Shown here one piece after another: positions 17,180 to 26,813 of a stretch of 64,000 bases of DNA. Positions within the stretch are counted from its first letter, which is position 1. Every line of letters starts with the position of its first letter. The stretch is taken from positions 141,998 through 205,997 of the forward strand of contig NZ_LDNB01000002.1 in NCBI RefSeq assembly GCF_001026695.1, written 5' to 3'. Origin of the DNA: Neobacillus vireti (GTDB taxonomy: Bacteria > Bacillota > Bacilli > Bacillales > Cytobacillaceae). The notes below the pieces were generated by a model that saw nothing but the letters and a program-made list of their open reading frames with translations, was not told where the DNA came from and did no database searches. Both the position numbers and the translations under genes were made by a program.

Positions 17180-17902
17180 ATGGAAAATCGCAATTTTCAG
17201 ATGAATACCCAATGGAATATTATTCATTACCCAGAAAAGCCCGCAGGATTTGGGGTTTTAATCATTGGAGATGAAAGGCATTTTGTCGATGAGAGTAAAT
17301 GCTTTTGGACACAAAATGAAGGCAAACTGGCCTTTATCGACCAACTAAAAGAAAAAGGGTACACCATTTTTTCCTCAAATCTTTATGGGCGAAACTGGGG
17401 CAGCGAAAGTGCTGTCGAGCTTGCGCAAAGGTTATACCAGTATGTCATTAGAAGTGAAATCCTTAATAATCAAATTCATATATTGGCTGAAGGAATGGGG
17501 GCTCTAGTTGCCGTACAATTAATGGAAAAGATGGAGGGGTGTATTAGGTCGGTGATCCTTCTTAATCCGATTCTTTCCTTAAAACATCATATTGAACAAG
17601 AAAAGGAGCATAAATTTTTTTATAAAAAATTGATGATGGAACTTACAGCAGCATATAAAATGGACCAAAAAGCGCTAGAAGGCAAAATATCCAGCATGGA
17701 GGATACCGTTAGTCTTGAGTTTGACTTTCCAGTTAAGATTATTCATGTCCTATCTGGCGGAAAATCGTATGCACAATCAAAACTATATCAACAAATAATT
17801 CGTACTCCAGAAATCCATCCTACCTTTATTCTTCCTGAAAAAAAACCACAGCTCGGCAAAATTTTTATTAAGTTTTTTAAAAGCCATGAAACAGTTCTGT
17901 AA
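17180..17902 (+). CDS. yjaU: YjaU-like alpha/beta-hydrolase-fold protein
   Basis: A 240-residue protein with an alpha/beta hydrolase pattern: strand FGVLIIGDE, then ILAEGMGALVAVQLME where a G-x-G-x-G replaces the usual nucleophile elbow G-x-S-x-G (the serine position is methionine here), and later VKIIHVLSGGKS. So it may be catalytically inactive. An open frame reaches 17135, but the ATG at 17180 follows AAAAGGAGAT. It sits upstream of yjaV, in the same order as B. subtilis. Function unknown. Confidence 0.75.
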   Translation: MENRNFQMNTQWNIIHYPEKPAGFGVLIIGDERHFVDESKCFWTQNEGKLAFIDQLKEKGYTIFSSNLYGRNWGSESAVELAQRLYQYVIRSEILNNQIHILAEGMGALVAVQLMEKMEGCIRSVILLNPILSLKHHIEQEKEHKFFYKKLMMELTAAYKMDQKALEGKISSMEDTVSLEFDFPVKIIHVLSGGKSYAQSKLYQQIIRTPEIHPTFILPEKKPQLGKIFIKFFKSHETVL

Positions 17903-17996
17903 GGCACCTACCTCCCCAAAACCAATACAATTAGAAATATTTCCTTCATGAACCGCATAGGATTCTATAAGGGCTAGATTTGGGGAGGAAGATTCA

Positions 17997-18842
17997 ATGG
18001 ACAAGGCTGTTATATTTGGTGTTTACGAATTTGTCAGTTTTCATGCTTGCAAAACACTGCTTGATAAGGGTGTAGAGGTTGTAGGCATTCATATAAATGA
18101 AATAGAAAATAATTTTTTTCTTGAGGACAAGAGACTTGAGATCGGCCGGAATGCAAACTTTAATGAACAAACATTAGCAGAGCTGGAAAATTACCGTGAG
18201 GAAGCCGATGTAAAAACTGCTTTTATTCTTTCAGTATACGATTTATATGTCCTCAACAAGGAAGCAATTTTACGAAAAGAAAAGGTAATAGAATCGATAT
18301 TTCACTTTTTGGAACGTAATCAAAACCATATTGAATTAATCCTTCTATTGCCAATTCAAATGCTTGGCACGAACAGGGAGATAGAATTAACTGATTTCTT
18401 AAATAAAGCGGGGAGCCGGGTGAAGAATAGCCAAATATTTTATTTGCCAGCCATCTATGGACCCTGGCAGCCAAAGGCATTTTTGTTTCAGCAGGCGATT
18501 ATTTCAAAATTCCAAAAGCAGGAACTCAGGATGGCAAACAGGGAATGGACTAATGATGTTCTTTTTGTGGAGGATGCTGCAGCATCCATTTTTGAAATCC
18601 TGGAAACAAGAAAATACGGGGGCCTTCGCAAAAGTTATCTGCTAATAAGCGGAAAGAAGAGTTATTGGACCAGTTGTGCCGCTTTTCTTCACATAGAAGA
18701 AGCTTTGGTAAAATCCAACACTTGTGAACCATTGAATGTGGATAATGAAATTGTCACAGTTTCCGTAAACGTAACTTCCATTGAAGATTCAATCACCAAA
18801 CAAATAGAACATGTAAACCGACTATTCCCAACCGATTTGTAA
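17997..18842 (+). CDS. yjaV: YjaV-like NAD-dependent epimerase-fold protein
   Basis: A 281-residue protein resembling a degenerate short-chain dehydrogenase/epimerase: N-terminal AVIFGVYEFVSFHACKTLLDKGVEVVGI in place of a canonical GxxGxxG, a central LPAIYGPWQPKAFLFQQAI that recalls the epimerase R-x-x-x-x-Y-G-P region, and VEDAAASIFEIL. The nucleotide-binding glycines are reduced, so activity is doubtful. GGGGAGGAAG precedes the ATG. It is 94 bp after yjaU and probably in one operon with it. Confidence 0.7.
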   Translation: MDKAVIFGVYEFVSFHACKTLLDKGVEVVGIHINEIENNFFLEDKRLEIGRNANFNEQTLAELENYREEADVKTAFILSVYDLYVLNKEAILRKEKVIESIFHFLERNQNHIELILLLPIQMLGTNREIELTDFLNKAGSRVKNSQIFYLPAIYGPWQPKAFLFQQAIISKFQKQELRMANREWTNDVLFVEDAAASIFEILETRKYGGLRKSYLLISGKKSYWTSCAAFLHIEEALVKSNTCEPLNVDNEIVTVSVNVTSIEDSITKQIEHVNRLFPTDL

Positions 18843-18906
18843 AGTCACCTGGATTTTGCTAATCGTAACCACTTTAAATAATCTCCAAAACCTAGGTTGG
18901 AGGAAA

Positions 18907-18943
18907 AGAAATAAGCTGCCGCCTTTGTGTGCAGCTTATTTCT
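18907..18943. terminator. Terminator between yjaV and the convergent small gene
   Basis: AAATAAGCTGC and GCAGCTTATTT form a perfect stem with T runs on the plus side. It overlaps the stop codon of the minus-strand gene at 18936. Confidence 0.85.
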
Positions 18944-19238
18944 TTTTCCAAATTTGTTGGATAAATGGATACACCTGTTGAAATAATGGCTTTAAACCTT
19001 GGATAGATTCCCAAAAGGTATCGATGTGCATCATGAGTTCCTCATAATCTAGATTGGATTGGTTGTAAACTTGCTCTTGATTCTCTACATGATGAGAATG
19101 TCCTCTCCTGCGGCCAAACATTAAAGCGGTGAACGGATCTAGTTCCATTTTATCTTCTGATTTATGTTCTTTCAGGTCATCAATTTCTAGTTCATCATCT
19201 CTTTCCAGACTTTCCCCTTCCTGCTCATCCATTATCAT
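18936..19238 (-). CDS. Uncharacterised acidic protein with aromatic C-terminus
   Basis: A 100-residue protein I do not recognise. The N-terminal half is very acidic (about residues 3-35), followed by DPFTALMFGRR, and the C-terminal 35 residues have hydrophobic and aromatic repeats ending QVYPFIQQIWKKK. The ATG at 19238 has an AAGGGG site and is preferred to the one at 19256. It lies where B. subtilis has med, comZ and yjzB, but no similarity to ComZ (two membrane helices) is visible. The YPFIQQIW-type tail recalls small spore-associated YppG-like proteins, a weak impression only. Confidence 0.6.
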   Translation of the reverse strand: MIMDEQEGESLERDDELEIDDLKEHKSEDKMELDPFTALMFGRRRGHSHHVENQEQVYNQSNLDYEELMMHIDTFWESIQGLKPLFQQVYPFIQQIWKKK

Positions 19239-19330
19239 AGCTTCCCCTTTCCGCATATGTCTTTTAATTATAATATGATAAAACGAATAAAAGGAATGTA
19301 CGTTAGCGGAGTATAAAAAGGAAGAAACAG

Positions 19331-19380
19331 TTGCCTAACTTGAGGTTCATTTGATAAAATTAGTACCAAGTCTTAATAAT
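19331..19380 (+). promoter_or_regulatory. fabH promoter with FapR operator
   Basis: TTGCCT (19331-19336) and TAAAAT (19355-19360) are 18 bp apart. Overlapping the -10 is TTAGTACCAAGTCTTAAT (19360-19377), matching the FapR operator core TTAGTAC-N3-GTACTAA with one arm changed. FapR repression released by malonyl-CoA is the known control of fab genes in Bacillus. Confidence 0.85.
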
Positions 19381-19423
19381 TGATATAAATCTAGTAGAGC
19401 CAAATAAAAAGGAGCTGGAACTT

Positions 19424-20356
19424 GTGAGAGCTGGCATTGTTGGAATTGGCAGGTATTTACCTGAAAAAATTGTCACCAATCATGATTTAGAAAAAATGAT
19501 GGATACCTCAGATGAGTGGATTCGTACTAGAACAGGAATTGAGGAAAGACGAATTGCAGCGGAAGATGTTGATACATCGGATATGGCATTTGCAGCAGCT
19601 CAAAAGGCTATTGAAGATGCAGGAATTACCGCAGAAGAGATTGATTTGATTTTGGTTGCTACGGTTACTCCAGATACCCCTTTTCCTTCTGTAGCCTGTA
19701 GAATTCAAGAAAGGTTAGGGGCCGTGAAAGCAGCGGCAATGGATGTCAGTGCGGCTTGTGCAGGGTTTATGTATGGAATTGTGACAGCCAAACAGTTTAT
19801 CGAGTCCGAAGTTTATAAAAATGTACTTGTAGTTGGTGTTGAAAAGCTATCCAAAATCACGGATTGGAATGACCGAAATACAGCCGTTTTATTTGGCGAC
19901 GGAGCTGGAGCTGCTATTATCGGACCTGTTTCAGGAAATAGGGGGATTTTATCCTTTGAGCTTGGTGCAGATGGAACAGGAGCTAAACACCTTTACCAAG
20001 ACGAGTATATCATTATGAATGGGCGGGAAGTATTCAAGTTTGCTGTCCGTCAAATGGGCGAAAGCTGTGTCCATGTGTTAGAAAAGGCTGGTTTAACAAA
20101 AGAGGATGTTGATTTCCTCATCCCGCACCAAGCCAATATACGAATCATGGAAGCATCTAGGCAAAGATTAGAGCTGCCTGCCGAGAAAATGTCGAAAACA
20201 GTGCAGAAATATGGCAATACCTCTTCGGCGTCCATACCAATTTCGATTGTCGAAGAAATAGAAGCTGGAAAAATAAAAGATGATGACGTTATCGTCATGG
20301 TTGGCTTTGGCGGCGGTCTTACCTGGGGTGCTATTGCGGTAAGATGGGGAAAATAA
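19424..20356 (+). CDS. fabH: Beta-ketoacyl-ACP synthase III FabH
   Basis: A 310-residue condensing enzyme that starts fatty-acid synthesis by joining an acyl-CoA primer (branched primers in Bacillus) to malonyl-ACP. The Cys-His-Asn triad is visible in [18 protein letters not shown] and GNTSSASIP. The start is GTG with AAAGGAGC upstream. It is followed 51 bp later by fabF, forming the FapR-controlled fabH-fabF operon found in B. subtilis (fabHA-fabF). Confidence 0.97.
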   Translation: MRAGIVGIGRYLPEKIVTNHDLEKMMDTSDEWIRTRTGIEERRIAAEDVDTSDMAFAAAQKAIEDAGITAEEIDLILVATVTPDTPFPSVACRIQERLGAVKAAAMDVSAACAGFMYGIVTAKQFIESEVYKNVLVVGVEKLSKITDWNDRNTAVLFGDGAGAAIIGPVSGNRGILSFELGADGTGAKHLYQDEYIIMNGREVFKFAVRQMGESCVHVLEKAGLTKEDVDFLIPHQANIRIMEASRQRLELPAEKMSKTVQKYGNTSSASIPISIVEEIEAGKIKDDDVIVMVGFGGGLTWGAIAVRWGK

Positions 20357-20407
20357 TTTTTGATATTATTTATATAGGGAAAGTTATAGAGAAAAGGAGA
20401 TGGAAAA

Positions 20408-21646
20408 ATGGAAAAGCGTAGAGTGGTTGTGACGGGTATCGGTGCGGTAACTCCGCTGGGACTCGATGCAGATACAACTTGGAAAGGTATTCTTGAAGGA
20501 AAATCAGGTGTAGGGCCGCTGACAAGGGTCAATGCAGATGAGTATCCGGCAAAGGTTGCAGCAGAAGTAACAGACTTTAATCCGGAAACGTTTATAGATA
20601 GAAAAGATGCCAGAAAAATGGACCGATTTACTCAGTTTGCTGTAGCATCCGCAATAATGGCAGTTAAAGATGCCGATTTAACGATCAATGAAGAAAACTC
20701 TCATCGTGTAGGTGTCTGGATTGGTTCTGGAATTGGCGGAATGGAAACATTTGAACAACAATATGAAATTTTTCAAAAAAGAGGGTACAAACGTGTCAGC
20801 CCATTCTTTGTACCAATGTTAATTCCGGATATGGCAACTGGCCAGGTTTCAATTACTCTTGGGGCAAGAGGCTTCAATTCTTGTACTGTTACAGCCTGTG
20901 CAACAGGAACGAATTCTATTGGTGATGCCTTTAAAGTAATTCAACGCGGCGATGCTGATGTCATGGTATCGGGGGGTGCTGAAGCACCTATTACCAAGAT
21001 GTCTGTGGCCGGGTTCTGTGCCAATACAGCTCTTTCTACCAATCCAGACCCGCAATCAGCTAGCAGACCATTTGATAAAAATCGCGATGGCTTTGTTATT
21101 GGTGAAGGTGCCGGAATTGTTATTTTGGAAGAATTAGAGCATGCCTTAGCTCGTGGCGCAAAAATTTATGCGGAAATCGTTGGCTATGGTGCAACAGGTG
21201 ATGCCTACCATATTACCGCACCGGCTCCAGGTGGAGAAGGCGGTGCGCGGGCGATGAAAATGGCGATTAATGATGGCGGATTAAAGCCTGAAGATATTGA
21301 CTATATTAATGCCCACGGTACAAGTACCGAATATAACGATAAATTCGAAACGCTGGCAGTGAAAGAAGTATTTGGCGAACATGCTTACAAGGTAGCAATG
21401 AGCTCTACGAAATCGATGACCGGTCATCTTCTTGGAGCAGCCGGCGGAGTGGAAGCCATCTTTACTGTGCTGGCAATGAGAGATAGTATGCTCCCGCCAA
21501 CCATTAATTATGAAACACCAGACCCGGATTGTGACTTGGATTATGTCGTAAATACAGCACGTCCAAAAGAAATTAAGGCAGCAATGAGCAATTCACTGGG
21601 CTTCGGAGGTCATAACGCAACGATTGTGTTTAAAAAATACGAATAA
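20408..21646 (+). CDS. fabF: Beta-ketoacyl-ACP synthase II FabF
   Basis: A 412-residue elongating condensing enzyme. Catalytic Cys in [12 protein letters not shown], His in [11 protein letters not shown] and His in [13 protein letters not shown] are all present, and the C-terminus [18 protein letters not shown] is canonical. AAAGGAGAT precedes the ATG. It is second in the fabH-fabF operon and is the target of platensimycin/cerulenin in other species. A dispersed repeat begins right at its stop codon. Confidence 0.97.
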   Translation: MEKRRVVVTGIGAVTPLGLDADTTWKGILEGKSGVGPLTRVNADEYPAKVAAEVTDFNPETFIDRKDARKMDRFTQFAVASAIMAVKDADLTINEENSHRVGVWIGSGIGGMETFEQQYEIFQKRGYKRVSPFFVPMLIPDMATGQVSITLGARGFNSCTVTACATGTNSIGDAFKVIQRGDADVMVSGGAEAPITKMSVAGFCANTALSTNPDPQSASRPFDKNRDGFVIGEGAGIVILEELEHALARGAKIYAEIVGYGATGDAYHITAPAPGGEGGARAMKMAINDGGLKPEDIDYINAHGTSTEYNDKFETLAVKEVFGEHAYKVAMSSTKSMTGHLLGAAGGVEAIFTVLAMRDSMLPPTINYETPDPDCDLDYVVNTARPKEIKAAMSNSLGFGGHNATIVFKKYE

Positions 21647-21723
21647 GAAAAGCGCAAGCGACCTTTTAGCGGCGCTTGCGCTGGACAATTCTCATAGTTC
21701 AATGATAGCAATTCTGATATTAG
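21645..21723. repeat. Dispersed repeat family R1, short copy A
   Basis: A 79-bp copy with the family ends: AAGAAAAGCGCAAGCG at the left and CTGGACAATTCTCA ... TTCAATGATA ... TTCTGATATTA at the right. Its interior is only about 20 bp, and GCGCAAGCG pairs with CGCTTGCGC to make a hairpin. It overlaps the fabF stop codon by two bases. Confidence 0.8.
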
Positions 21724-21733
21724 TAAAAATTAG

Positions 21734-21768
21734 GCTCGGCCAGACAAATTTCTGGCCGAGCTTTTTAT
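21734..21768 (+). terminator. Terminator of fabH-fabF
   Basis: GCTCGGCCAGA and TCTGGCCGAGC form a perfect 11-bp stem with a 6-base loop, followed by TTTTTAT. Confidence 0.92.
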
Positions 21769-21857
21769 ATTTCTCATTCCTGCAAACCAAAGAACCTCTT
21801 TAAATAACATTCATAAAATGTTCAAGAGGGAGAACTTGCGGTGAATGGGGTGAAGCA

Positions 21858-22625
21858 ATGGGCATTATTCAAACGGATCAATGGCTGCAGAAGGAATTTG
21901 ACCGCCCAGTGAAACTATGCAAAAGGCTGCAGCCATATTTTAAAGACCAAACAGCGAATGGAATATATGATCAATTAGTGAGTTTTGGGATGTACCGGCC
22001 ATCACGGCCCGCTTTAAGCAATTTAAATTGGATGGTTGAACAAAAAGCATGGGATAAGGTGGGAAAGCTTTTTCAAAAGTATAAAACTAAATGGAATGGC
22101 CCAGACATTCCTGTATTCCTGTTTCCTTTGGCGCAGAATCGCGGTTTTTTTATAAGAGAAGAAAAAAGCAAAGCTGGAGTATCATTCCCGGATAAAATGT
22201 TCCTTTTTCTTTCGCAGTATGAAGATCCGAAAGAAATCGAAGCCCTTTTGGTGCATGAATACCACCATGTTTGCAGGCTCCGGATGCTCAATAAAAAAAT
22301 GCAAGACTACACATTGCTCGATTCTATTGTCATTGAGGGGCTGGCAGAATATGCCGTATTAAAAAACTGCGGCCAGGAATATTTAGCTAGCTGGTGCAAT
22401 ATGTATACAGAAAAAGAGATTTCAAGATTTTGGGAACAGTATTTGAAAAAACACTTAGGCAAGAAAAAGAATGAAAGAGCACACGACGAACTTCTATATG
22501 GAGGCGGGAGGATTCCCAAATTACTCGGTTATGCTGTCGGGTATAATATTATTGGAAAATTTTATGAAGAGCATAATTATTCTACAAAACTATCTTTTAA
22601 AATTCCAGCAGAGAAATATCTATAA
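21858..22625 (+). CDS. yjaZ: YjaZ-like putative Zn-dependent protease (DUF2268)
   Basis: A 255-residue protein of the YjaZ/DUF2268 family. A zinc-metalloprotease HEYHH motif occurs near residue 135 (LLVHEYHHVCRLR), followed about 25 residues later by IEGLAEYAV, whose glutamate is the likely third zinc ligand. No signal peptide is seen, so it is probably cytosolic. GGGGTGA precedes the ATG. Position after fabF matches B. subtilis. The substrate is unknown. Confidence 0.85.
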   Translation: MGIIQTDQWLQKEFDRPVKLCKRLQPYFKDQTANGIYDQLVSFGMYRPSRPALSNLNWMVEQKAWDKVGKLFQKYKTKWNGPDIPVFLFPLAQNRGFFIREEKSKAGVSFPDKMFLFLSQYEDPKEIEALLVHEYHHVCRLRMLNKKMQDYTLLDSIVIEGLAEYAVLKNCGQEYLASWCNMYTEKEISRFWEQYLKKHLGKKKNERAHDELLYGGGRIPKLLGYAVGYNIIGKFYEEHNYSTKLSFKIPAEKYL

Positions 22626-22798
22626 TTTAAAGAAAGTCAACAAAGAAAAGCCTATCATTTCGGGCTTTTTTTGTTTCTGATAGCATGAATGTTAACGAAT
22701 CTTTAAAAAAGTCTTGCAATTGTAACAATTCTGTAATAGAATTCTATTTAAATATAACAAATAAACAGAATAATTCAAAAAAAGTAAGAAGGTGTATT

Positions 22799-23821
22799 AT
22801 GAGCACAAAAAAAATGCTGCGTAATGAGGCACCATTGCTCGAAGTGAAAAATTTAGAGACTGCCTTTGATATTGAAGGAACCGATTATAATGCAGTAGAT
22901 AATGTTTCATTCAAAGTAAAGCCGCGGCAAATTGTTGGAATTGTAGGTGAGTCTGGCTGCGGAAAATCTGTTATGAGTTTATCGATTATGAAGCTGCTCC
23001 CAAAGGGAATTGGAAAGGTTAAGTCAGGTGAAATCATTTTTGATGGCATAAATCTCGAGAAAATGTCTGAATCGCAAATCAATAAAATTCGCGGAAAAGA
23101 TGTTTCGATGATTTTCCAAGAGCCAATGACCTCTTTAAATCCTGTATTCACAATTGGCTATCAACTGCAAGAAGTTCTTTTTAATCATATGAAGATTTCA
23201 AAACAGGAGGCGCGTCAGAAAGCAATTGCGCTATTAAAAAGTGTTGGAATCTCACGGCCTGAAAAACTTGTTGATGAATATCCGCATCAATTATCTGGCG
23301 GAATGAGGCAGCGGGTTATGATTGCGATTGCGATTGCCTGCCAGCCAAAATTATTAATCGCTGATGAGCCAACAACGGCTCTTGATGTAACGGTTCAAGC
23401 ACAAATTCTTGAGCTTTTAAAAGAAATTCAAGCCGTAAATGATATGTCAGTCATTCTAATCACCCATGATTTAGGGGTAGTAGCGGAAATGTGTGACGAA
23501 GTCATCGTAATGTATGCCGGGAAGATTGTCGAACGTGCCGACGTCGATACTCTATTCCATAACCCGAAACATCCATATACCACTTTACTCTTGGGAGCTA
23601 TCCCGAAAATGGATGAACAGGAAGAACGATTAAGCTCGATTAAGGGGATCGTTCCGTCTCTTACTAATATGCCAAAAGTCGGGTGTCGATTTGCCCATCG
23701 TTGTCCAAAAGCAATGCCAGAATGCTTTACAGTGACCCCAGTACTAGGAGATGTCGAACAGGACCATGAGGTTGCCTGTTTGCTCTATGAAACTAGTAAA
23801 CCTAGAGAAGGGGTGAAATAA
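22799..23821 (+). CDS. appD: Oligopeptide ABC transporter ATPase AppD
   Basis: A 340-residue ATP-binding subunit: Walker A GESGCGKS, signature LSGGMRQR, Walker B LLIADEPT and the H-loop THD. The C-terminal extension has a four-cysteine pattern ([14 protein letters not shown] and a distal C), like the reported Fe-S or metal site of DppD-type ATPases. The frame is open to 22685, but the ATG at 22799 follows AAGAAGGTG and gives the normal N-terminus. It is first of the appD-F-A-B-C operon; its stop overlaps the appF start by one base. Confidence 0.93.
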   Translation: MSTKKMLRNEAPLLEVKNLETAFDIEGTDYNAVDNVSFKVKPRQIVGIVGESGCGKSVMSLSIMKLLPKGIGKVKSGEIIFDGINLEKMSESQINKIRGKDVSMIFQEPMTSLNPVFTIGYQLQEVLFNHMKISKQEARQKAIALLKSVGISRPEKLVDEYPHQLSGGMRQRVMIAIAIACQPKLLIADEPTTALDVTVQAQILELLKEIQAVNDMSVILITHDLGVVAEMCDEVIVMYAGKIVERADVDTLFHNPKHPYTTLLLGAIPKMDEQEERLSSIKGIVPSLTNMPKVGCRFAHRCPKAMPECFTVTPVLGDVEQDHEVACLLYETSKPREGVK

Positions 23822-24831
23822 TGAGTACAACATCTGTACATAAAGGGAAAGAAAAAACTTCCACTGATTCCGAAAATCTATTAGAGATTAAAAATCTTAA
23901 AACCTATTATCCTGTTAAAGGCGGTTTTTTCAAACGCACCGTGGGCAATGTAAAAGCAGTTGATAACGTTTCTTTTGAAATAAAGAAAGGTGAAACGCTT
24001 GGACTAGTAGGTGAATCAGGCTGCGGGAAATCAACTGCAGGCCGGACGATTTTACGGTTATTAAGACCAACTGATGGAAAGATTATCTTTGATGGTAAAG
24101 ATATTACCAAAGTATCTGGGAAATCACTGCGGGAGATTCGTAAAGATATGCAAATGGTCTTCCAAGATCCATATGCTTCCTTGAACCCGATGCAAATGGT
24201 AGGAGATATTATCGCTGAGCCGATTTACAACTTTTCTAAGAAAAGCAAGGCTGAACTTAAGAATGAGGTCATGGATTTACTAGATAAAGTTGGGTTGCCG
24301 CCTGATGCTTATTACAAATATGCACATGAATTTTCCGGCGGTCAGCGTCAGAGAATCGGGATAGCCAGGTCTCTGGCATTACGACCGAAATTAATTATAG
24401 CCGATGAACCTGTTTCAGCACTCGATGTATCCGTGCAATCACAGGTCTTAAATCTATTAAAAGATTTACAAAAAGAATTTGATTTAACATTTTTATTTAT
24501 CGCACATGACTTAAGCGTTGTTAAACATATGAGTGATCGAATAGGAGTAATGTACCTAGGTAATATGGTTGAGGTAGCGGATAAAGGCCTCCTTTATGCA
24601 GAACCTCTCCACCCATATACACAGGCTTTAATATCGGCGATTCCATCTCCGGACCCAAGGATAAAGAAGGAAAGAATTATTTTAAAAGGTGATGTGCCGA
24701 GCCCGATCAATCCGCCTTCTGGATGCCCGTTCCATCCGCGCTGTCCAATGGCAATGGAGGAGTGTTCGAAGACAAAACCTGTATTAAAGGAGGTGAAGCC
24801 ATCTCATCGAGTAGCTTGCCACCTTTATTAA
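23821..24831 (+). CDS. appF: Oligopeptide ABC transporter ATPase AppF
   Basis: A 336-residue partner ATPase of AppD. Walker [10 protein letters not shown], signature FSGGQRQRIG, Walker B LIIADEPVSALD and HDLSVV are present, and the tail repeats the cysteine pattern (CPFHPRCPMAMEEC ... C). Two different ATPases power one transporter in this family. It overlaps appD by one base and is followed by the binding protein gene after 77 bp. Confidence 0.94.
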   Translation: MSTTSVHKGKEKTSTDSENLLEIKNLKTYYPVKGGFFKRTVGNVKAVDNVSFEIKKGETLGLVGESGCGKSTAGRTILRLLRPTDGKIIFDGKDITKVSGKSLREIRKDMQMVFQDPYASLNPMQMVGDIIAEPIYNFSKKSKAELKNEVMDLLDKVGLPPDAYYKYAHEFSGGQRQRIGIARSLALRPKLIIADEPVSALDVSVQSQVLNLLKDLQKEFDLTFLFIAHDLSVVKHMSDRIGVMYLGNMVEVADKGLLYAEPLHPYTQALISAIPSPDPRIKKERIILKGDVPSPINPPSGCPFHPRCPMAMEECSKTKPVLKEVKPSHRVACHLY

Positions 24832-24908
24832 AAAAGCGGAGATGCCAAGGCGCTTCTGCTAGTCAGTAATCAAATTTATCCAAACAAAATTTTATAGGGG
24901 GGAAACAA

Positions 24909-26630
24909 ATGAAGAAGAGAAGTATGTTAATGCTTGCTGCATTAATGCTTGTCCTGTCAGCTTTTTTGGCAGCTTGCAGCGGCGGCGGCGAAAAAGCAAA
25001 TACGAAGGATAAGGAAAAAGATAAGCCATCAAGTGGTGAAACAGCTGATAAAGTACAGGATGGCGGGACATTAGTGTACGCGTTAGACTCTGCGCCGGAA
25101 GGGAAATTTAACTTTTCATTCCTTGGAAATGTTACTGACGAAGAAGTAGTTGACTTCTTTGACGAGAACTTAATTAAATTTGATGACAAACTGAAGCCGC
25201 AGCCTCATATTGCATCATGGACAACGGATGACAATAAGGTTTATAAGTTTGAAATTAAAAAAGGTGTTAAATGGCACAATGGCGATGAATTATCCGTTAA
25301 AGACTGGGAATTCGCGTTAAAAGTAGTTGCTGATAAGGACTATGAGGGTCCACGTTTTGAGAACGTTGTAAATATTGAAGGTGCTCAAGATTATCACGAT
25401 GGTAAAGCAACAGAAATCTCTGGTATTAAAGTAGACGATGATTACCATATCCAAATTACATTTGATAAAGCACGTGTAAACAACTTAGAAAACCTACACA
25501 CATATCCAATGAACCGTAATGCATTTAAAGGTATCGCTGTAAAGGACATGATGGCTTCTGAAACAGTCCGTACTAAGCCTGTTGGTTTAGGACCATTTAA
25601 AGTAGCAAAAATTGTTCCTGGGGAATCAGTAGAAATGGAACGTTTCGATGAGTACTTCGGCGGAAAGCCGCATATGGATAAAGTTGTCATAAAAGTAATC
25701 GATCCATCTTTATCTGTTGGTGAACTTAAAAACGGTACGCTTGATATGACTTCTTTCCACCCAAGTATTATTGATCAAGTTAAAGCGCTCGATAATGTAG
25801 AAGCAGTAACATATCCTGGCTTAAGCTATTACTATGTTGGCTTCAGATTAGGTACATGGGATGGCAGCAAAAACGTAATGAATGAACAAAAATATCAAAA
25901 TGTAAAATTACGTGAAGCGATGTATTATGCAATTAACCGGGAAGAGTGGGTTAAAGCGTTCTTCTTCGGAGTGGGTAAACCAGTTAACCGTCCAGTACCA
26001 ACAAATCACTGGATTGCAGCTGATAATAAAGATCTTGAACAATTCGAGTATAATCCTGAAAAGGCGAAACAATTGTTAGACGAGGCTGGGTATAAAGATA
26101 TTGACGGCGATGGTTTCCGTGAAGATCCAAACGGCAAGAAATTTGTTGTAAACTTCTCACACTACGCAACACAAAACCCAACATTCGAATCTCGTGCTAA
26201 AGCATTGACGCAATATTGGGAAGAAGTTGGCTTGAAAACAAAGCTTACGATGACTGATGCAAACCTTTACTATGACATGCTTGAAAAAGCTGATAAGTCA
26301 ATGGAAGTATTCTTCGGCGGCTGGTCAACTGGTGCAGATCCAGATCCAACTGCACTTTGGAGTTCTAAAGCACTATGGAACTATCCTCGCTGGGTAAATG
26401 CTGATAGCGACAAATTCCTAAGTGATGCTATCGATATGGACGTTGTTGGGACAGATGCCGATAAACGTAAACAACTTTATGTTGATTGGCAAAAACTATT
26501 CATGAAAGAACTTCCTGCATTACCGATTGCTGAGCTTGAAGAAACAATGGCAGTAAGCAAGCGTGTTCAAGGTGTGACATTTGACGTGTCAGGTAAGAAC
26601 CGTCCAAATGAATGGTGGATTAAGCAATAA
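24909..26630 (+). CDS. appA: Oligopeptide-binding lipoprotein AppA
   Basis: A 573-residue SBP_bac_5 family lipoprotein. The signal peptide ends in the lipobox FLAAC, with the acylated cysteine followed by a Gly/Lys/Asp-rich linker. The mature domain has the family motif near residue 100 (KKGVKWHNGDELSVKDWEFA). It captures oligopeptides at the outer membrane face and passes them to AppB/AppC. Intact App can replace Opp for sporulation and competence signalling in B. subtilis; this copy is full-length with no frameshift. Confidence 0.93.
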   Translation: MKKRSMLMLAALMLVLSAFLAACSGGGEKANTKDKEKDKPSSGETADKVQDGGTLVYALDSAPEGKFNFSFLGNVTDEEVVDFFDENLIKFDDKLKPQPHIASWTTDDNKVYKFEIKKGVKWHNGDELSVKDWEFALKVVADKDYEGPRFENVVNIEGAQDYHDGKATEISGIKVDDDYHIQITFDKARVNNLENLHTYPMNRNAFKGIAVKDMMASETVRTKPVGLGPFKVAKIVPGESVEMERFDEYFGGKPHMDKVVIKVIDPSLSVGELKNGTLDMTSFHPSIIDQVKALDNVEAVTYPGLSYYYVGFRLGTWDGSKNVMNEQKYQNVKLREAMYYAINREEWVKAFFFGVGKPVNRPVPTNHWIAADNKDLEQFEYNPEKAKQLLDEAGYKDIDGDGFREDPNGKKFVVNFSHYATQNPTFESRAKALTQYWEEVGLKTKLTMTDANLYYDMLEKADKSMEVFFGGWSTGADPDPTALWSSKALWNYPRWVNADSDKFLSDAIDMDVVGTDADKRKQLYVDWQKLFMKELPALPIAELEETMAVSKRVQGVTFDVSGKNRPNEWWIKQ

Positions 26631-26688
26631 CTGAAGCAGACTAATATGTAATGGACTTGTGTTAAATGCTTCATATGATTTAATTTAT

Positions 26689-26767
26689 AACTCATGCAAG
26701 TTCAATTGGGGTGAGTTTGAAGGAGCATTCTTTCAATACTTCTCCCAATTGGACTGAGCCTTGAGTT
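26689..26767 (+). other. Hairpin between appA and appB
   Basis: AACTCA ... AAGTTCAATTGGG pairs with CCCAATTGGACT ... TGAGTT across a 33-base loop. There is no T run, so it is likely an mRNA-stabilising or processing structure that keeps binding-protein mRNA more abundant than permease mRNA. That role is inference. Confidence 0.5.
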
Positions 26768-26813
26768 ACATACACCACTGTGAAACACAAGTTTATAGAC
26801 AAGGAGAATGCAC

